Below, piece after piece: positions 1 through 6,613 of a stretch of 11,076 nt of DNA. Within the stretch, counting starts at the first letter, position 1. Every line of letters begins with the position of its first letter. Both the position numbers and the translations under genes were made by a program. The notes beneath the pieces are model-generated. The model ran no database searches, had not been told where the DNA came from, and saw nothing but the letters and a program-made list of their open reading frames with translations. The DNA is from VGPE01 sp031431395 (GTDB taxonomy: Bacteria; Chloroflexota; Limnocylindria; Limnocylindrales; CSP1-4). Location: NCBI GenBank assembly GCA_031431395.1, contig JANPDJ010000336.1:1-11076 (forward strand), written 5' to 3'.

Positions 1-264
1 GTTGGCGCGGGTCAGGTCCAGGTCGGACAGGATCCGGTCGGTTGCCGTGTCGCGCCGCAGCGAGAACCAGCGACGGCAGCCGTGCGCGTGGTACCAGCGC
101 TCATCGAGCGGGCCCTTGGGATTCGCGCGGACGAAGACCCATTCGCCCCAGGCCGCGTCGTCCTTCGCCTGTTCCTCGGCCGGCATGGCAACGCCGCTCT
201 CCGCGCCGTATCGGAACTCGGTCTCGTCGCGCGGCCCGCAGAACGGGCAGGGGATCAGCAGCAC
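1..264 (-). CDS. soxD: Sarcosine oxidase delta subunit (partial, 3' end beyond window)
   Basis: This is the small zinc-binding delta subunit of heterotetrameric sarcosine oxidase, the cytoplasmic complex that demethylates sarcosine to glycine, makes H2O2 and passes the one-carbon unit to tetrahydrofolate. The visible 88 codons start VLLIPCPFCGPRDETEF. The cysteine pair C6/C9 and the H59-A-H-G-C63 motif match the four zinc ligands known in this family, and RWYHAHGCRRWF is typical of it. Translation starts at a GTG 7 nt after the soxB stop, so the two are surely co-transcribed; no clear Shine-Dalgarno sequence precedes it, which suggests translational coupling. The frame has no stop before base 1, so only the last few residues are missing (family about 90-100 aa). 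The usual operon order soxB-D-A-G predicts soxA next, outside the window. Confidence 0.93.
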   Translation of the reverse strand, partial: MLLIPCPFCGPRDETEFRYGAESGVAMPAEEQAKDDAAWGEWVFVRANPKGPLDERWYHAHGCRRWFSLRRDTATDRILSDLDLTRAN

Positions 265-271
265 GGCCCGG

Positions 272-1501
272 TCAGTGCGCGACCGCGGCCGCGCCGTGTT
301 CGTCCACCAGGACGCCGGACGTGAAGCGATCGAGGGAGAAGGGCGCATTGAGTTCGTGCGGAGCGCCCGTCGCGATCGTGTGGGCATACACCCAGCCCGA
401 ACCCGGTGTCGCCTTGAATCCGCCCGTGCCCCAGCCGGTGTTGACGAACAGGTTCTCCACGGGCGTGCGGCCGATGATCGGGGAAGCATCCGGGGCGATG
501 TCCACGATGCCGGCCCACGTCCGCAGGACATGCACGCGCGAGAAGATGGGGAACAGCTCCAGGGCTGCCGCGAGCTGCCGCTCGATCACCGAGACCGAAC
601 CGCGCTGCGCATACGAGTTGTACGAGTCCATGCCGGCGCCCATCACGAGTTCGCCCTTGTCGGCCTGGCTCACGTACACATGGACCGTGCTGGACATGAT
701 CACCTTGTCGAGGACCGGCTCCATCAACTCGGACACGAGCGCCTGGAGCGGGTGGCTCTGGATGGGCAGGCGAACGCCGGCCATGTCGGCGAGGACGGTC
801 GTGTGGCCGGCGGCCGCGAGAGCGACACGGTTGGCGCGGATCGGGCCCTTCGTGGTGTTCACGCCGGTCACCCGGCCGCCCGCGAGCTCGAGGCCGGTGA
901 CCTCGCAGTCCTGGATGATGTCCACGCCCAGGCGATCCGCCGCACGTGCATACGCCCATGCCACGCGGTCGTGTCGCGCGATGCCCCCACGCGGCTGGTA
1001 CGAGGCCCCGAGGATCGGGTACCGCACGTCCGGCGAGACGTTGATGATCGGGCAGAGCTCCTTGAGCTCGGCCGGCGAGAGCCACTCCGCGTCGATGCCG
1101 TTAACGTGGTTGGCCGCGTTGCGCCGGTGGAACTCCCGCACCTCGGTCAGCGTCTGCGCCAGGCCCACCACGCCGCGCTGGCTGAGCAGCACGTCGAAAT
1201 CGAGCGCTGCCTCCAGGCCTTCCCAGAGCTTCAGGGAGAACTCGTAGATCCCGGCGCTCGCATCCCAGAGGTAATTGCTGCGGATGACCGTCGTATTGCG
1301 GCCCATGTTCCCGAGCCCCAGCCAGCCCCGCTCAAGCACCGCGACATCGGTCATGCCGTGGTTCTTCGCGAGGTAGTAGGCGGTTGCCAGGCCGTGGCCG
1401 CCCGCGCCGACGATCACGGCATCGTAGGAACGCCTGGGCTCCGGGGAACGCCAGAGACGATCGGGGGCGCCAACGGCAGAGCCGTTCGTGGTGGCTGACA
1501 C
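272..1501 (-). CDS. soxB: Sarcosine oxidase beta subunit, FAD/FMN-dependent
   Basis: This is the catalytic beta subunit of heterotetrameric sarcosine oxidase, which oxidises sarcosine at FAD and carries covalent FMN at the interface with the alpha subunit. A DAO-type FAD-binding domain begins at about residue 26 with SYDAVIVGAGGHGLATAYYLAKNHG; the dinucleotide-binding glycines are at 32-37. The GWLGLGNMGRNTTVIRSNYLWD stretch (59-80) is diagnostic of SoxB rather than monomeric sarcosine oxidase. H177 in GGIARHD corresponds to the histidine that bonds FMN in characterised enzymes. The C-terminal NTGWGTGGFKATPGSG is the second flavin-binding segment. I chose the GTG at 1501 (409 aa, the usual family length) because a TACCAT -10-like hexamer lies 7 nt upstream and the 29 codons before it look non-coding; an in-frame ATG at 1588 would add these. 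soxD follows after 7 nt. Confidence 0.95.
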   Translation of the reverse strand: MSATTNGSAVGAPDRLWRSPEPRRSYDAVIVGAGGHGLATAYYLAKNHGMTDVAVLERGWLGLGNMGRNTTVIRSNYLWDASAGIYEFSLKLWEGLEAALDFDVLLSQRGVVGLAQTLTEVREFHRRNAANHVNGIDAEWLSPAELKELCPIINVSPDVRYPILGASYQPRGGIARHDRVAWAYARAADRLGVDIIQDCEVTGLELAGGRVTGVNTTKGPIRANRVALAAAGHTTVLADMAGVRLPIQSHPLQALVSELMEPVLDKVIMSSTVHVYVSQADKGELVMGAGMDSYNSYAQRGSVSVIERQLAAALELFPIFSRVHVLRTWAGIVDIAPDASPIIGRTPVENLFVNTGWGTGGFKATPGSGWVYAHTIATGAPHELNAPFSLDRFTSGVLVDEHGAAAVAH

Positions 1502-1508
1502 GCCGCAG

Positions 1509-1514
1509 ATGGTA
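1509..1514 (-). promoter_or_regulatory. Candidate -10 box of soxB (leaderless start)
   Basis: TACCAT on the minus strand fits the TANNNT -10 pattern and ends 7 nt before the GTG at 1501. Transcription would begin at or next to the start codon, giving a leaderless mRNA. No recognisable -35 box is seen, and no Shine-Dalgarno sequence precedes the GTG. The assignment rests on agreement with similar spacing at other genes here. Confidence 0.4.
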
Positions 1515-1610
1515 GCCGGGGTGCCGGACGGGGGGCGGCCGCAGACGGGGGGCCGGAGGCGCCCAGTCGGGCTCCCTTGCGCGGTCACGCGGCTGTCACG
1601 GACGCCGCTC

Positions 1611-1616
1611 CATACT
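1611..1616 (+). promoter_or_regulatory. Candidate -10 box of the kelch lipoprotein gene
   Basis: CATACT lies 7 nt upstream of the ATG at 1624 and there is no Shine-Dalgarno sequence between them. It matches the bacterial -10 consensus at four of six positions, including the key A2 and T6. The spacing would again place the transcript start at the start codon. No clear -35 box is visible. Confidence 0.35.
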
Positions 1617-1623
1617 CCGCGCC

Positions 1624-2847
1624 ATGAGAGTCTTCATCGGTCTTGCGGCGATTGCCGTTGTCGTCGCGGCGTGCAGCACGAGCGGCGCGGTCTCATCGGG
1701 GGCGGGCACCCTGTCTCCCGGGACTGCGGCACCGGCGACGACCACGCCCGCGAGGACCCCTGTCGTGACCACCGCCGCGCCGACCGCCGCGCCGACCGCG
1801 GTTGCCCCGGCGTCCACTCCGGTCCCTCCTGCCTCGACCGGCCGGCCGTCTGCTCCCGCCACGCCCATCGCGACGGCGGCACCCCCGGCGACCGCATCGC
1901 CATCCACCGCGCCGTCCACGTTGCCGACAACGGCCTCAGGCTGGATGCGCTTGGACGCTGCGAACGGCCCGGCCGCCCGAGAGGACCAGACCTGGACCGT
2001 GGACGGCGACGGCCGGTACGCGTACCTCTTCGGCGGCCGCAGCGGCAGCGACGTCTTCGACGACCTGTGGCGGTTCGACCTCGCCAACGACCGCTGGCAG
2101 CAGCTGGCTGCCGGCCCAGGACCGAAGGCGCGGTTCGGCCACACGGCGACTTGGGTCGCCGGCGTGGGACTGGTCGTGTTCTCCGGCCAGGCCGGCAGTG
2201 CCTTCTTCAACGACACCTGGGCTTTCGTGCCGGAAGCGAACGCATGGAAGGAGCTGCCGTCCGGTGGCGCCGTCCCGGAGCCGCGCTACGGTTCCTGTGC
2301 CGGTCTTGCGCCCGATGGCCGCCTCTGGATCAGCCACGGCTTCACGGACCAGGGCCGCTTCTTCGACACCCGCGCGTATGACTTCGCGAAGGGCGCCTGG
2401 ACCGACATCAGCCGCGAGAACCCGGTTCCGGTGATCCGCTGCCTGCACGACTGCCTCTGGACGCCCGACGGGCGGTTCGTGCTCTATGGCGGCCAGACGA
2501 ACGGTGTCGCAGCGCTCGGCGACCTCTGGGTGCGCCAGGAGGACGGCGACTGGCAGCCCCAGGCCGACCCACCGCTGGCGGCCAGGCAGCTGTACGCGGT
2601 GGCGGCGATTGGTACGACGGCGTGGGTCTTCGGTGGGGCGGACAAGGACCGCACGCCGCTCCGCGACCTCTGGACGCTCGATCTCCGTGACTTCTCCTGG
2701 CACGAGGTGGCGCTCGGCGGCTCCATCCCGTCTGCCCGCCTGTCCGCCACGCTGGTCGCGGACCCCGCCCGGTCGCGCCTGCTGCTCTTCGGGGGGAAGA
2801 ACGGCCAGACGACCTACGACGACCTCTGGGTGCTCAAGCTCCGGTAG
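1624..2847 (+). CDS. Secreted kelch-repeat (beta-propeller) lipoprotein
   Basis: This is a predicted lipoprotein with a kelch-type beta-propeller, probably displayed on the outer face of the membrane; its ligand is unknown. Residues 1-17 (MRVFIGLAAIAVVVAAC) form a lipoprotein signal peptide with the lipidated cysteine at C17. Residues 18-105 are a low-complexity Thr/Ala/Pro/Ser linker that likely spans the cell-wall zone. From about 110 to 407 come about five to six kelch blades, recognisable by repeated GG doublets and DDLW...W patterns: YLFGGRSGSDVFDDLWRFD (134-152), VVFSGQAGSAFFNDTW, FVLYGGQTNG, WVFGGADKDRTPLRDLWTLD and LLLFGGKNGQTTYDDLWVLK. The third blade has a degenerate form (WISHGFTDQG). 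Three cysteines, C225, C273 and C277 (CLHDC), occur inside the propeller and are unusual for kelch blades. There is no catalytic motif of galactose oxidase, so I do not assign an enzyme activity. It is convergent with the aspartate dehydrogenase gene. Confidence 0.88.
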   Translation: MRVFIGLAAIAVVVAACSTSGAVSSGAGTLSPGTAAPATTTPARTPVVTTAAPTAAPTAVAPASTPVPPASTGRPSAPATPIATAAPPATASPSTAPSTLPTTASGWMRLDAANGPAAREDQTWTVDGDGRYAYLFGGRSGSDVFDDLWRFDLANDRWQQLAAGPGPKARFGHTATWVAGVGLVVFSGQAGSAFFNDTWAFVPEANAWKELPSGGAVPEPRYGSCAGLAPDGRLWISHGFTDQGRFFDTRAYDFAKGAWTDISRENPVPVIRCLHDCLWTPDGRFVLYGGQTNGVAALGDLWVRQEDGDWQPQADPPLAARQLYAVAAIGTTAWVFGGADKDRTPLRDLWTLDLRDFSWHEVALGGSIPSARLSATLVADPARSRLLLFGGKNGQTTYDDLWVLKLR

Positions 2848-2860
2848 TGCAGTCCGGCGC

Positions 2861-2877
2861 GGCCATCGCGATCGGCC
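2861..2877. terminator. Weak hairpin between convergent genes
   Basis: GGCC at 2861-2864 and at 2874-2877 flank the self-complementary ATCGCGAT, allowing a short GC-rich hairpin with one bulged base. It sits in the 37-bp gap between two convergent stop codons, where a bidirectional terminator would be expected. There is no T-tract on either side, so this may be chance in GC-rich DNA. Confidence 0.2.
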
Positions 2878-2884
2878 CGAGAGC

Positions 2885-3703
2885 CTACGAACCCACCTGG
2901 ACCGCATCCGCGCGACGGCGCAGCAATGCGAGCGCACTGAGCGGTGCGAGCAGGCTTGACCTGGGGTTGCCCGGGGTCGGGCGGTTCTCGAACCGCAGGA
3001 GCATCTCGCCGAAGGAGCCGCGGGCCGTGATCTCGTGGACGTTCCGTTCGCCGGTGGGATCGGCGACGAGCACGACGCGGGTGCGATCGGGTCCGATGCC
3101 CGCGAGACTGAGCGCTGCGACCACGTTGAGGTTGGCCGGGAACCCACGGACCGCCTCTGTGGCGGGTCCGTCGAAGACAACGGTTGGCTCCGTGAAGGCA
3201 TCCACGTCGATCTCCCTCTCGACCAGGAACGGCGCGCCACGCAGCGCCCGTGGGGGCTTGGTCGTCCGAAGCTCGACGGCATCGAGACCGCCGATCCGCG
3301 CGGCCCTGATCGCGTCAAGGCCGCCGATCGCCCCGGAGGGCAGGAGGACGTGGTGGCCGGTCCGCTGGGCCGACGCCGTCAGCTCCCGCAACAGCGACGG
3401 GTCGGCGAGAGCTCCCACGGACATCGCCAGGACGTCCGCGCCGCCGTCCAGCCAGCGGCCGGCGCAGTCACGGATCACGTGGGGAGATGCGGCCTCGACC
3501 ACGATATCCGGGGCGGCGTTGAGAACGGCGAGTGGGTCCGTGAACCACGCGCACCCGAGGCGGCCGGCAAGCTCCGCGAGGGGCTCCGCGCGATCAGGTG
3601 TGTCCGCCAGGGCCACGACGTCGATGACTCCGGCCTCACCCGCCGCAATGGCCGCCAGGAGGTAGCCGCCGATTGCCCCGGTTCCGACCAGTGCGAGGCG
3701 CAT
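2885..3703 (-). CDS. nadX: L-aspartate dehydrogenase
   Basis: This NAD(P)-dependent cytoplasmic enzyme (EC 1.4.1.21 family) oxidises L-aspartate to iminoaspartate, which can feed quinolinate and NAD synthesis or drain to oxaloacetate and ammonia. The 272-residue length is typical. The N-terminal Rossmann fold opens with MRLALVGTGAIGGYL (glycines at 7, 9 and 12). DIVVEAASPHVIRD (66-79) and the LLPSGAIGGLDAI block (120-132) are hallmarks of the family. FPANLNVVAALSLAG (188-202) and NVHEI, containing H223, make up the catalytic domain; that histidine matches the catalytic one of characterised AspDH enzymes. Unlike most neighbours it has a strong Shine-Dalgarno sequence 5 nt from the ATG. No nadA or nadC is adjacent, so a role in NAD synthesis is not shown by context; catabolic use of aspartate is equally possible. 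Confidence 0.92.
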   Translation of the reverse strand: MRLALVGTGAIGGYLLAAIAAGEAGVIDVVALADTPDRAEPLAELAGRLGCAWFTDPLAVLNAAPDIVVEAASPHVIRDCAGRWLDGGADVLAMSVGALADPSLLRELTASAQRTGHHVLLPSGAIGGLDAIRAARIGGLDAVELRTTKPPRALRGAPFLVEREIDVDAFTEPTVVFDGPATEAVRGFPANLNVVAALSLAGIGPDRTRVVLVADPTGERNVHEITARGSFGEMLLRFENRPTPGNPRSSLLAPLSALALLRRRADAVQVGS

Positions 3704-3708
3704 GATCG

Positions 3709-3714
3709 ACCTCC
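3709..3714 (-). promoter_or_regulatory. Ribosome binding site of aspartate dehydrogenase
   Basis: GGAGGT on the minus strand ends 5 nt before the ATG at 3703. It is the strongest Shine-Dalgarno match in the window and fixes the start of the gene. It contrasts with the neighbouring genes, which appear to lack one. Confidence 0.8.
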
Positions 3715-3805
3715 ATCACGTTTGCGTCTGATCACGGCGGGATGCGCACCCCCGGCGCGAGGCGGAATCGTAGTGCCGCCCATCTCTGGACGGGGCCGTC
3801 GTCCG

Positions 3806-3811
3806 TATCAT
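3806..3811 (+). promoter_or_regulatory. Candidate -10 box of the antiporter gene (leaderless start)
   Basis: TATCAT matches the -10 consensus TATAAT at five of six positions and lies 6 nt before the ATG at 3818, separated by CCCGGG. The transcript would start at the ATG. No clear -35 element and no Shine-Dalgarno sequence are present. This also supports the chosen start over any longer in-frame extension. Confidence 0.5.
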
Positions 3812-3817
3812 CCCGGG

Positions 3818-4978
3818 ATGGAAGCTACCGCTGGGCCGATCCTCGAGATCGGGCTGATTCTGCTGGCCGCGGTGGGGATCGGCTGGCTGTTCAGGCGGAT
3901 CGGCCTGCCCGCCGTGGTGGGCTACCTGCTGATTGGGGTCGCGGTCTCGCCGTTCACGCCGGGGTTTGTGGCGGACCGGCAGCAGATCCAGCTCTTTGCA
4001 GATGTCGGCGTGATCCTGCTGCTCTTCGAGGTGGGTATCGAGGTTGACCTGAGGAGGATCCGCCGCGAGCGGCGTGCCCTGTTCATTGCGGCGCCGCTTC
4101 AGGTCCTGCTGACGACCGTCCTCGCGGGGATAGCCGCCTGGATGTTCGGGATTGCGCCGGCCTCCGCGCTCGTGCTGGGCCTGTGTGTCGCGCTCTCATC
4201 GTCTGTGGTCATCGTCAACATCACGCGGAGCCGCCGCCGCACGACGGACCGCGCAACCGAAGACGCTCTCCTGGGTTGGAGCGTCCTCCAGGATGTCACC
4301 GGAGTGGCAATGGCCGCGGTCCTGCTGGCCGCCGTGGGATCGAACGGCCTGCCGCCCGAGATCACGCTCCTCGGCCTGTTGCTTTTCGGCTCCTTGTCGC
4401 TGGTAGCAGCCCGGGTTCTCCCTCTGGGGCTGGGACGGATCAGCGACCAGCCCGACCTGTTCCTGATTCTCTCGGTGGCCTCCGGCTTGACGATCGCCGG
4501 GCTGGGAAGCGTGGTGTTCCACGTGCCCCTGGGCCTGGCCGCGTTCGTCGGGGGTCTTGCCGTCTCGGAGAGCCCAATGACCGTCCAGGCTCGCGGCCGT
4601 CTGCTGCCGTTCCGGGACCTGCTTGCCGTGCTGTTCTTCGTAGCACTGGGCATGCTCCTCGACCCGACGGAGTTGGTGGTCGGGATCCCGTGGCTGGCGG
4701 CCTTCGTCCTGCTCATCGTCGTCGCCAAGATCGCCGTCGCGTGGCTGCTTGCGCGGTACCTGGTCCGCCACGCGCGGCCACTCCAGGTCGCCGTCGGCCT
4801 GGGGCAGATCGGCGAATTCAGTTTCGTCCTGGCGACGGCCATTGCGGCCGCCGGGACGATTCCGATCTCCGTCTACACCGCCCTGGTGGCCGCCGCGGCC
4901 GTGTCGATCGCGGCGAGCGCAGTCGGCGTGCGCCTTGTGCCCGTCGAACCCCGAGGCCGCGAGAAGCCGGCCGCCTGA
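3818..4978 (+). CDS. CPA2-family cation/proton antiporter (Kef-type membrane domain only)
   Basis: This is an integral membrane protein of the monovalent cation:proton antiporter-2 family, which exchanges K+ or Na+ for H+ across the cytoplasmic membrane. Its 386 residues form about 12-13 hydrophobic segments. Diagnostic parts are GWLFRRIGLPAVVGYLLIG (22-40), DVGVILLLFEVGIEVDLRRIRR (62-83), the unwound-helix region LGWSVLQDVTG with Q158-D159 at the ion-binding site, HVPLGLAAFVGGLAVSES (235-251), and LGQIGEFSFVLA near 328-339. A Gln-Asp pair is usual in Kef-like members, whereas electrogenic NhaA/NapA-type exchangers have Asp-Asp. The protein ends after the last membrane helix with a short charged tail, so the C-terminal RCK/TrkA-N nucleotide-sensing domain of KefB/KefC is absent. 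The ion specificity cannot be read from sequence. It is divergent from aspartate dehydrogenase over 114 bp. Confidence 0.9.
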   Translation: MEATAGPILEIGLILLAAVGIGWLFRRIGLPAVVGYLLIGVAVSPFTPGFVADRQQIQLFADVGVILLLFEVGIEVDLRRIRRERRALFIAAPLQVLLTTVLAGIAAWMFGIAPASALVLGLCVALSSSVVIVNITRSRRRTTDRATEDALLGWSVLQDVTGVAMAAVLLAAVGSNGLPPEITLLGLLLFGSLSLVAARVLPLGLGRISDQPDLFLILSVASGLTIAGLGSVVFHVPLGLAAFVGGLAVSESPMTVQARGRLLPFRDLLAVLFFVALGMLLDPTELVVGIPWLAAFVLLIVVAKIAVAWLLARYLVRHARPLQVAVGLGQIGEFSFVLATAIAAAGTIPISVYTALVAAAAVSIAASAVGVRLVPVEPRGREKPAA

Positions 4979-5219
4979 GCACGCGCCGGTCAGGTCGGCT
5001 GCGTTGGTGCCATCAACGGCGAGGCGGTTCTCCTCCATCGCACTGCCTCGCATCACCACCAGGATCGCGAGATGCAGGCCGACGCACGAACCATGCGTCT
5101 TCGCGCTGTTGAGCGCGTCCGGCAGGATGATGGCCGGCGCTCGCAATTGTCCGGGCAGGTGGTGCGTTGTCGCGGGCAGGAATTTCGGACGGAGGATCGT
5201 TCTCCGTGAAACCTTCGGA

Positions 5220-5225
5220 TATGCT
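5220..5225 (+). promoter_or_regulatory. Candidate -10 box upstream of the small basic protein gene
   Basis: TATGCT fits a sigma-70 type -10 hexamer and lies 50 nt before the GTG at 5276. No good TTGACA-like -35 is present at 16-18 nt. An alternative reading is an ECF-type promoter with TGAAAC (5207-5212) and CGAT (5228-5231) at 15-nt spacing. The surrounding drop in GC supports a promoter, but not which type. Confidence 0.35.
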
Positions 5226-5265
5226 AGCGATCTTGGCGAAGGTGCCTGCCGCAGCATTTCCATTC

Positions 5266-5270
5266 GAGGT
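5266..5270 (+). promoter_or_regulatory. Ribosome binding site for the GTG start at 5276
   Basis: GAGGT lies 5 nt before the GTG at 5276. It decides the start of this small gene, since no other initiation codon nearby has a comparable signal. Confidence 0.6.
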
Positions 5271-5275
5271 GCATC

Positions 5276-5605
5276 GTGTCGAAGATCCGTGAACTCAAGG
5301 ACGCCTCCGTCCTGGATGCCCCCAGGTCGCGCCCCCGCGAGCTGAGTCCCGCGGCAGTGGCCCGCCAGAAGGAGAAGGCGCGACTGCGCGACCTGATGGC
5401 AAAGCTGACCGATCCGAGCCATGTGTACGAGATCGTGCTCGACGCCACGGAAAAGCCGCTCACCGTTCGCCAGAGATTGCTGAAGGTTGCCTCCGAGTCG
5501 GGCAAGGAGATCGTGGTCCGCAAGTACGGCAACGGGTTCGCGGTGGGCCTCATGACGCCCGAGCGCCGGTCGCGCCGCGGTCGCAAGCCAAAGAGCGCCG
5601 GCTGA
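5276..5605 (+). CDS. Small basic protein of unknown function
   Basis: I do not recognise this 109-residue protein. The N-terminal third (RELKDASVLDAPRSRPRELS) is polar and probably disordered. Residues 26-44 (AAVARQKEKARLRDLMAKL) are predicted to form a charged helix. The central part (48-95) looks like a compact alpha/beta domain: SHVYEIVLDA strand, EKPLTVRQRLLKVASESG helix, then KEIVVRKYGNGFAVGLMT as a strand pair. The tail RRSRRGRKPKSAG is strongly basic, in the style of nucleic-acid-binding or nucleoid proteins. There are no cysteines, signal peptide or membrane segment. A GTG start with a well-placed ribosome binding site, even codon use and ordered secondary structure make it a likely real gene. 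The tail and TVRQRLLKVA helix suggest binding to DNA or RNA, but this is only inference. Confidence 0.75.
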   Translation: MSKIRELKDASVLDAPRSRPRELSPAAVARQKEKARLRDLMAKLTDPSHVYEIVLDATEKPLTVRQRLLKVASESGKEIVVRKYGNGFAVGLMTPERRSRRGRKPKSAG

Positions 5606-5627
5606 GAACGCGCTCCCACTGACCGCC

Positions 5628-5647
5628 CGGCTGCCGTTCGGCGGCTG
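5628..5647 (+). terminator. GC hairpin after the small basic protein gene
   Basis: CGGCTGCC (5628-5635) can pair with GGCGGCTG (5640-5647) around a GTTC loop; two of the eight pairs are G-T wobbles. It starts 22 nt after the stop codon and could act as a terminator or transcript end stabiliser. No run of T follows, so intrinsic termination is doubtful. Confidence 0.3.
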
Positions 5648-5676
5648 CCCGGCCGATGGGTCCGCCACCTCATCCC

Positions 5677-6606
5677 ATGGCCAACCCCCGCCGCATCGAG
5701 TTCGGCTACAACCCACCCACCGGAAACCGGCTCATCGAGCGCGTGGACGGCGCCACGTTCGTCCGCGATCTGGGTCATGTGCTGGACATCGCCAGCCAGC
5801 ACTTCTCGTCACTCTGGGTATCGGACCACTTCATGACGGGCGACCGCTTCCGGATGGAATGCTGGACGCAACTGGCATGGATCGCGGCGCGATACCCGGG
5901 GCCGCAACTGGGCACCATCGTGATGGCGAACTCGTACCGCCACCCTCCGCTCCTGGCGAAGATGGCGGCCAGCCTGCAGGTCTTCAGCCACAACCGCTTC
6001 GTCCTGGGGTACGGCGCAGGGTGGGCTGATGACGAATACCTGGCCTACGGCTACGAATTCCCGTCCACGCGCATTCGCATCGAGCAGATGGTTGAGGGCA
6101 TTCGGGCCATCCGCGCCCTGTGGACCGAATCGCCCGCCAATTTCGAGGGGCGCTGGTACACGCTCCGCGACGCCTATTGCGAGCCTCGGCCCAACCCGGC
6201 GCCACCCATCATGATTGGCGGTGACGGCGAGAAATACCTGTTGCGGGCCGTCGCGGAGCACGCGGACTGGTGGAACGAGCTGACCAAATCCATTCCCATC
6301 CTGCGCCACAAGGTGGACGTTCTGCGCGCGCATTGCGCGGACGTCGGGCGTGACTTTGACTCCATCCTGAAGACATACACCTTCACGATCTATCTCACGA
6401 AGTCCAAGTCAGAATCGATCGCGTGGGCAGGTGCGGCGATGGACCGCGAGTTCCCGCCATTCGCCGGCACCCCGGCCGAATTGCGAGACCACATCATGGA
6501 GTTGCACGAGCTGGGCTTCGACCTGTTCCAGCTGGTTTTTGCGGGCTTCCCGGAAACGCATGACATCGAGCTGTTCGTGGACGAGGTCCTGCCCGCGTTC
6601 CGCTGA
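5677..6606 (+). CDS. LLM-class flavin-dependent oxidoreductase (luciferase-like, probably F420- or FMN-dependent)
   Basis: This is a bacterial-luciferase-like TIM-barrel oxidoreductase of the type that uses reduced F420 or FMN; the substrate is not predictable. Over 309 residues the recognisable family blocks are FSSLWVSDHFM (43-53), GTIVMANSYRHPPLLAKMAASLQ (79-101), RFVLGYGAGWADDEYLAYGYEFP (107-129), RIEQMVEGIRAIRALW, PPIMIGGDGEKYLLRAVAEHADWWN (176-200) and GTPAELRDHI near the C-terminus. The order and spacing are those of F420-dependent members common in actinobacteria and Chloroflexota. The start could be the ATG at 5677 (MANPRRIEFGYN) or one seven codons upstream at 5656; neither has a clear Shine-Dalgarno sequence, and I prefer the shorter form because family similarity begins with RRIEFGY. 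It is convergent with the DUF4349 gene, with only 7 bp between the stops. Confidence 0.9.
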   Translation: MANPRRIEFGYNPPTGNRLIERVDGATFVRDLGHVLDIASQHFSSLWVSDHFMTGDRFRMECWTQLAWIAARYPGPQLGTIVMANSYRHPPLLAKMAASLQVFSHNRFVLGYGAGWADDEYLAYGYEFPSTRIRIEQMVEGIRAIRALWTESPANFEGRWYTLRDAYCEPRPNPAPPIMIGGDGEKYLLRAVAEHADWWNELTKSIPILRHKVDVLRAHCADVGRDFDSILKTYTFTIYLTKSKSESIAWAGAAMDREFPPFAGTPAELRDHIMELHELGFDLFQLVFAGFPETHDIELFVDEVLPAFR

Positions 6607-6613
6607 CCTGTCG

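Larger units (their letters stand above)
4979..5275. other. Intergenic region, 297 bp
   Basis: I see no convincing gene, tRNA or mobile element here. A minus-strand frame remains open throughout and reads fairly protein-like near 5000-5170 (for example LAILVVMRGSAMEENRLAVDG), but it continues antisense deep into the antiporter gene and has no recognisable domain; it could be a decayed gene remnant or chance. The last 80 bp hold the likely promoter and ribosome binding site of the next gene. Confidence 0.5.

Noticed and set aside
2..1498. A 498-codon open frame on the plus strand across the sox genes
   Set aside because: It is antisense to soxB/soxD, which have clear homology; the peptide is rich in Arg, His, Asp, Ala and Val as expected from a shadow frame in GC-rich DNA.
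3035..3817. In-frame upstream extension of the antiporter
   Set aside because: The extension is antisense to aspartate dehydrogenase, is hydrophilic and not transporter-like, and the ATG at 3818 has a -10 box immediately upstream.
4196..5716. A 506-codon minus-strand frame across the antiporter and the following gap
   Set aside because: Most of it is antisense to a clear membrane transporter and to the small basic protein. Only the stretch within 4979-5275 looks mildly protein-like, and no domain is recognisable.
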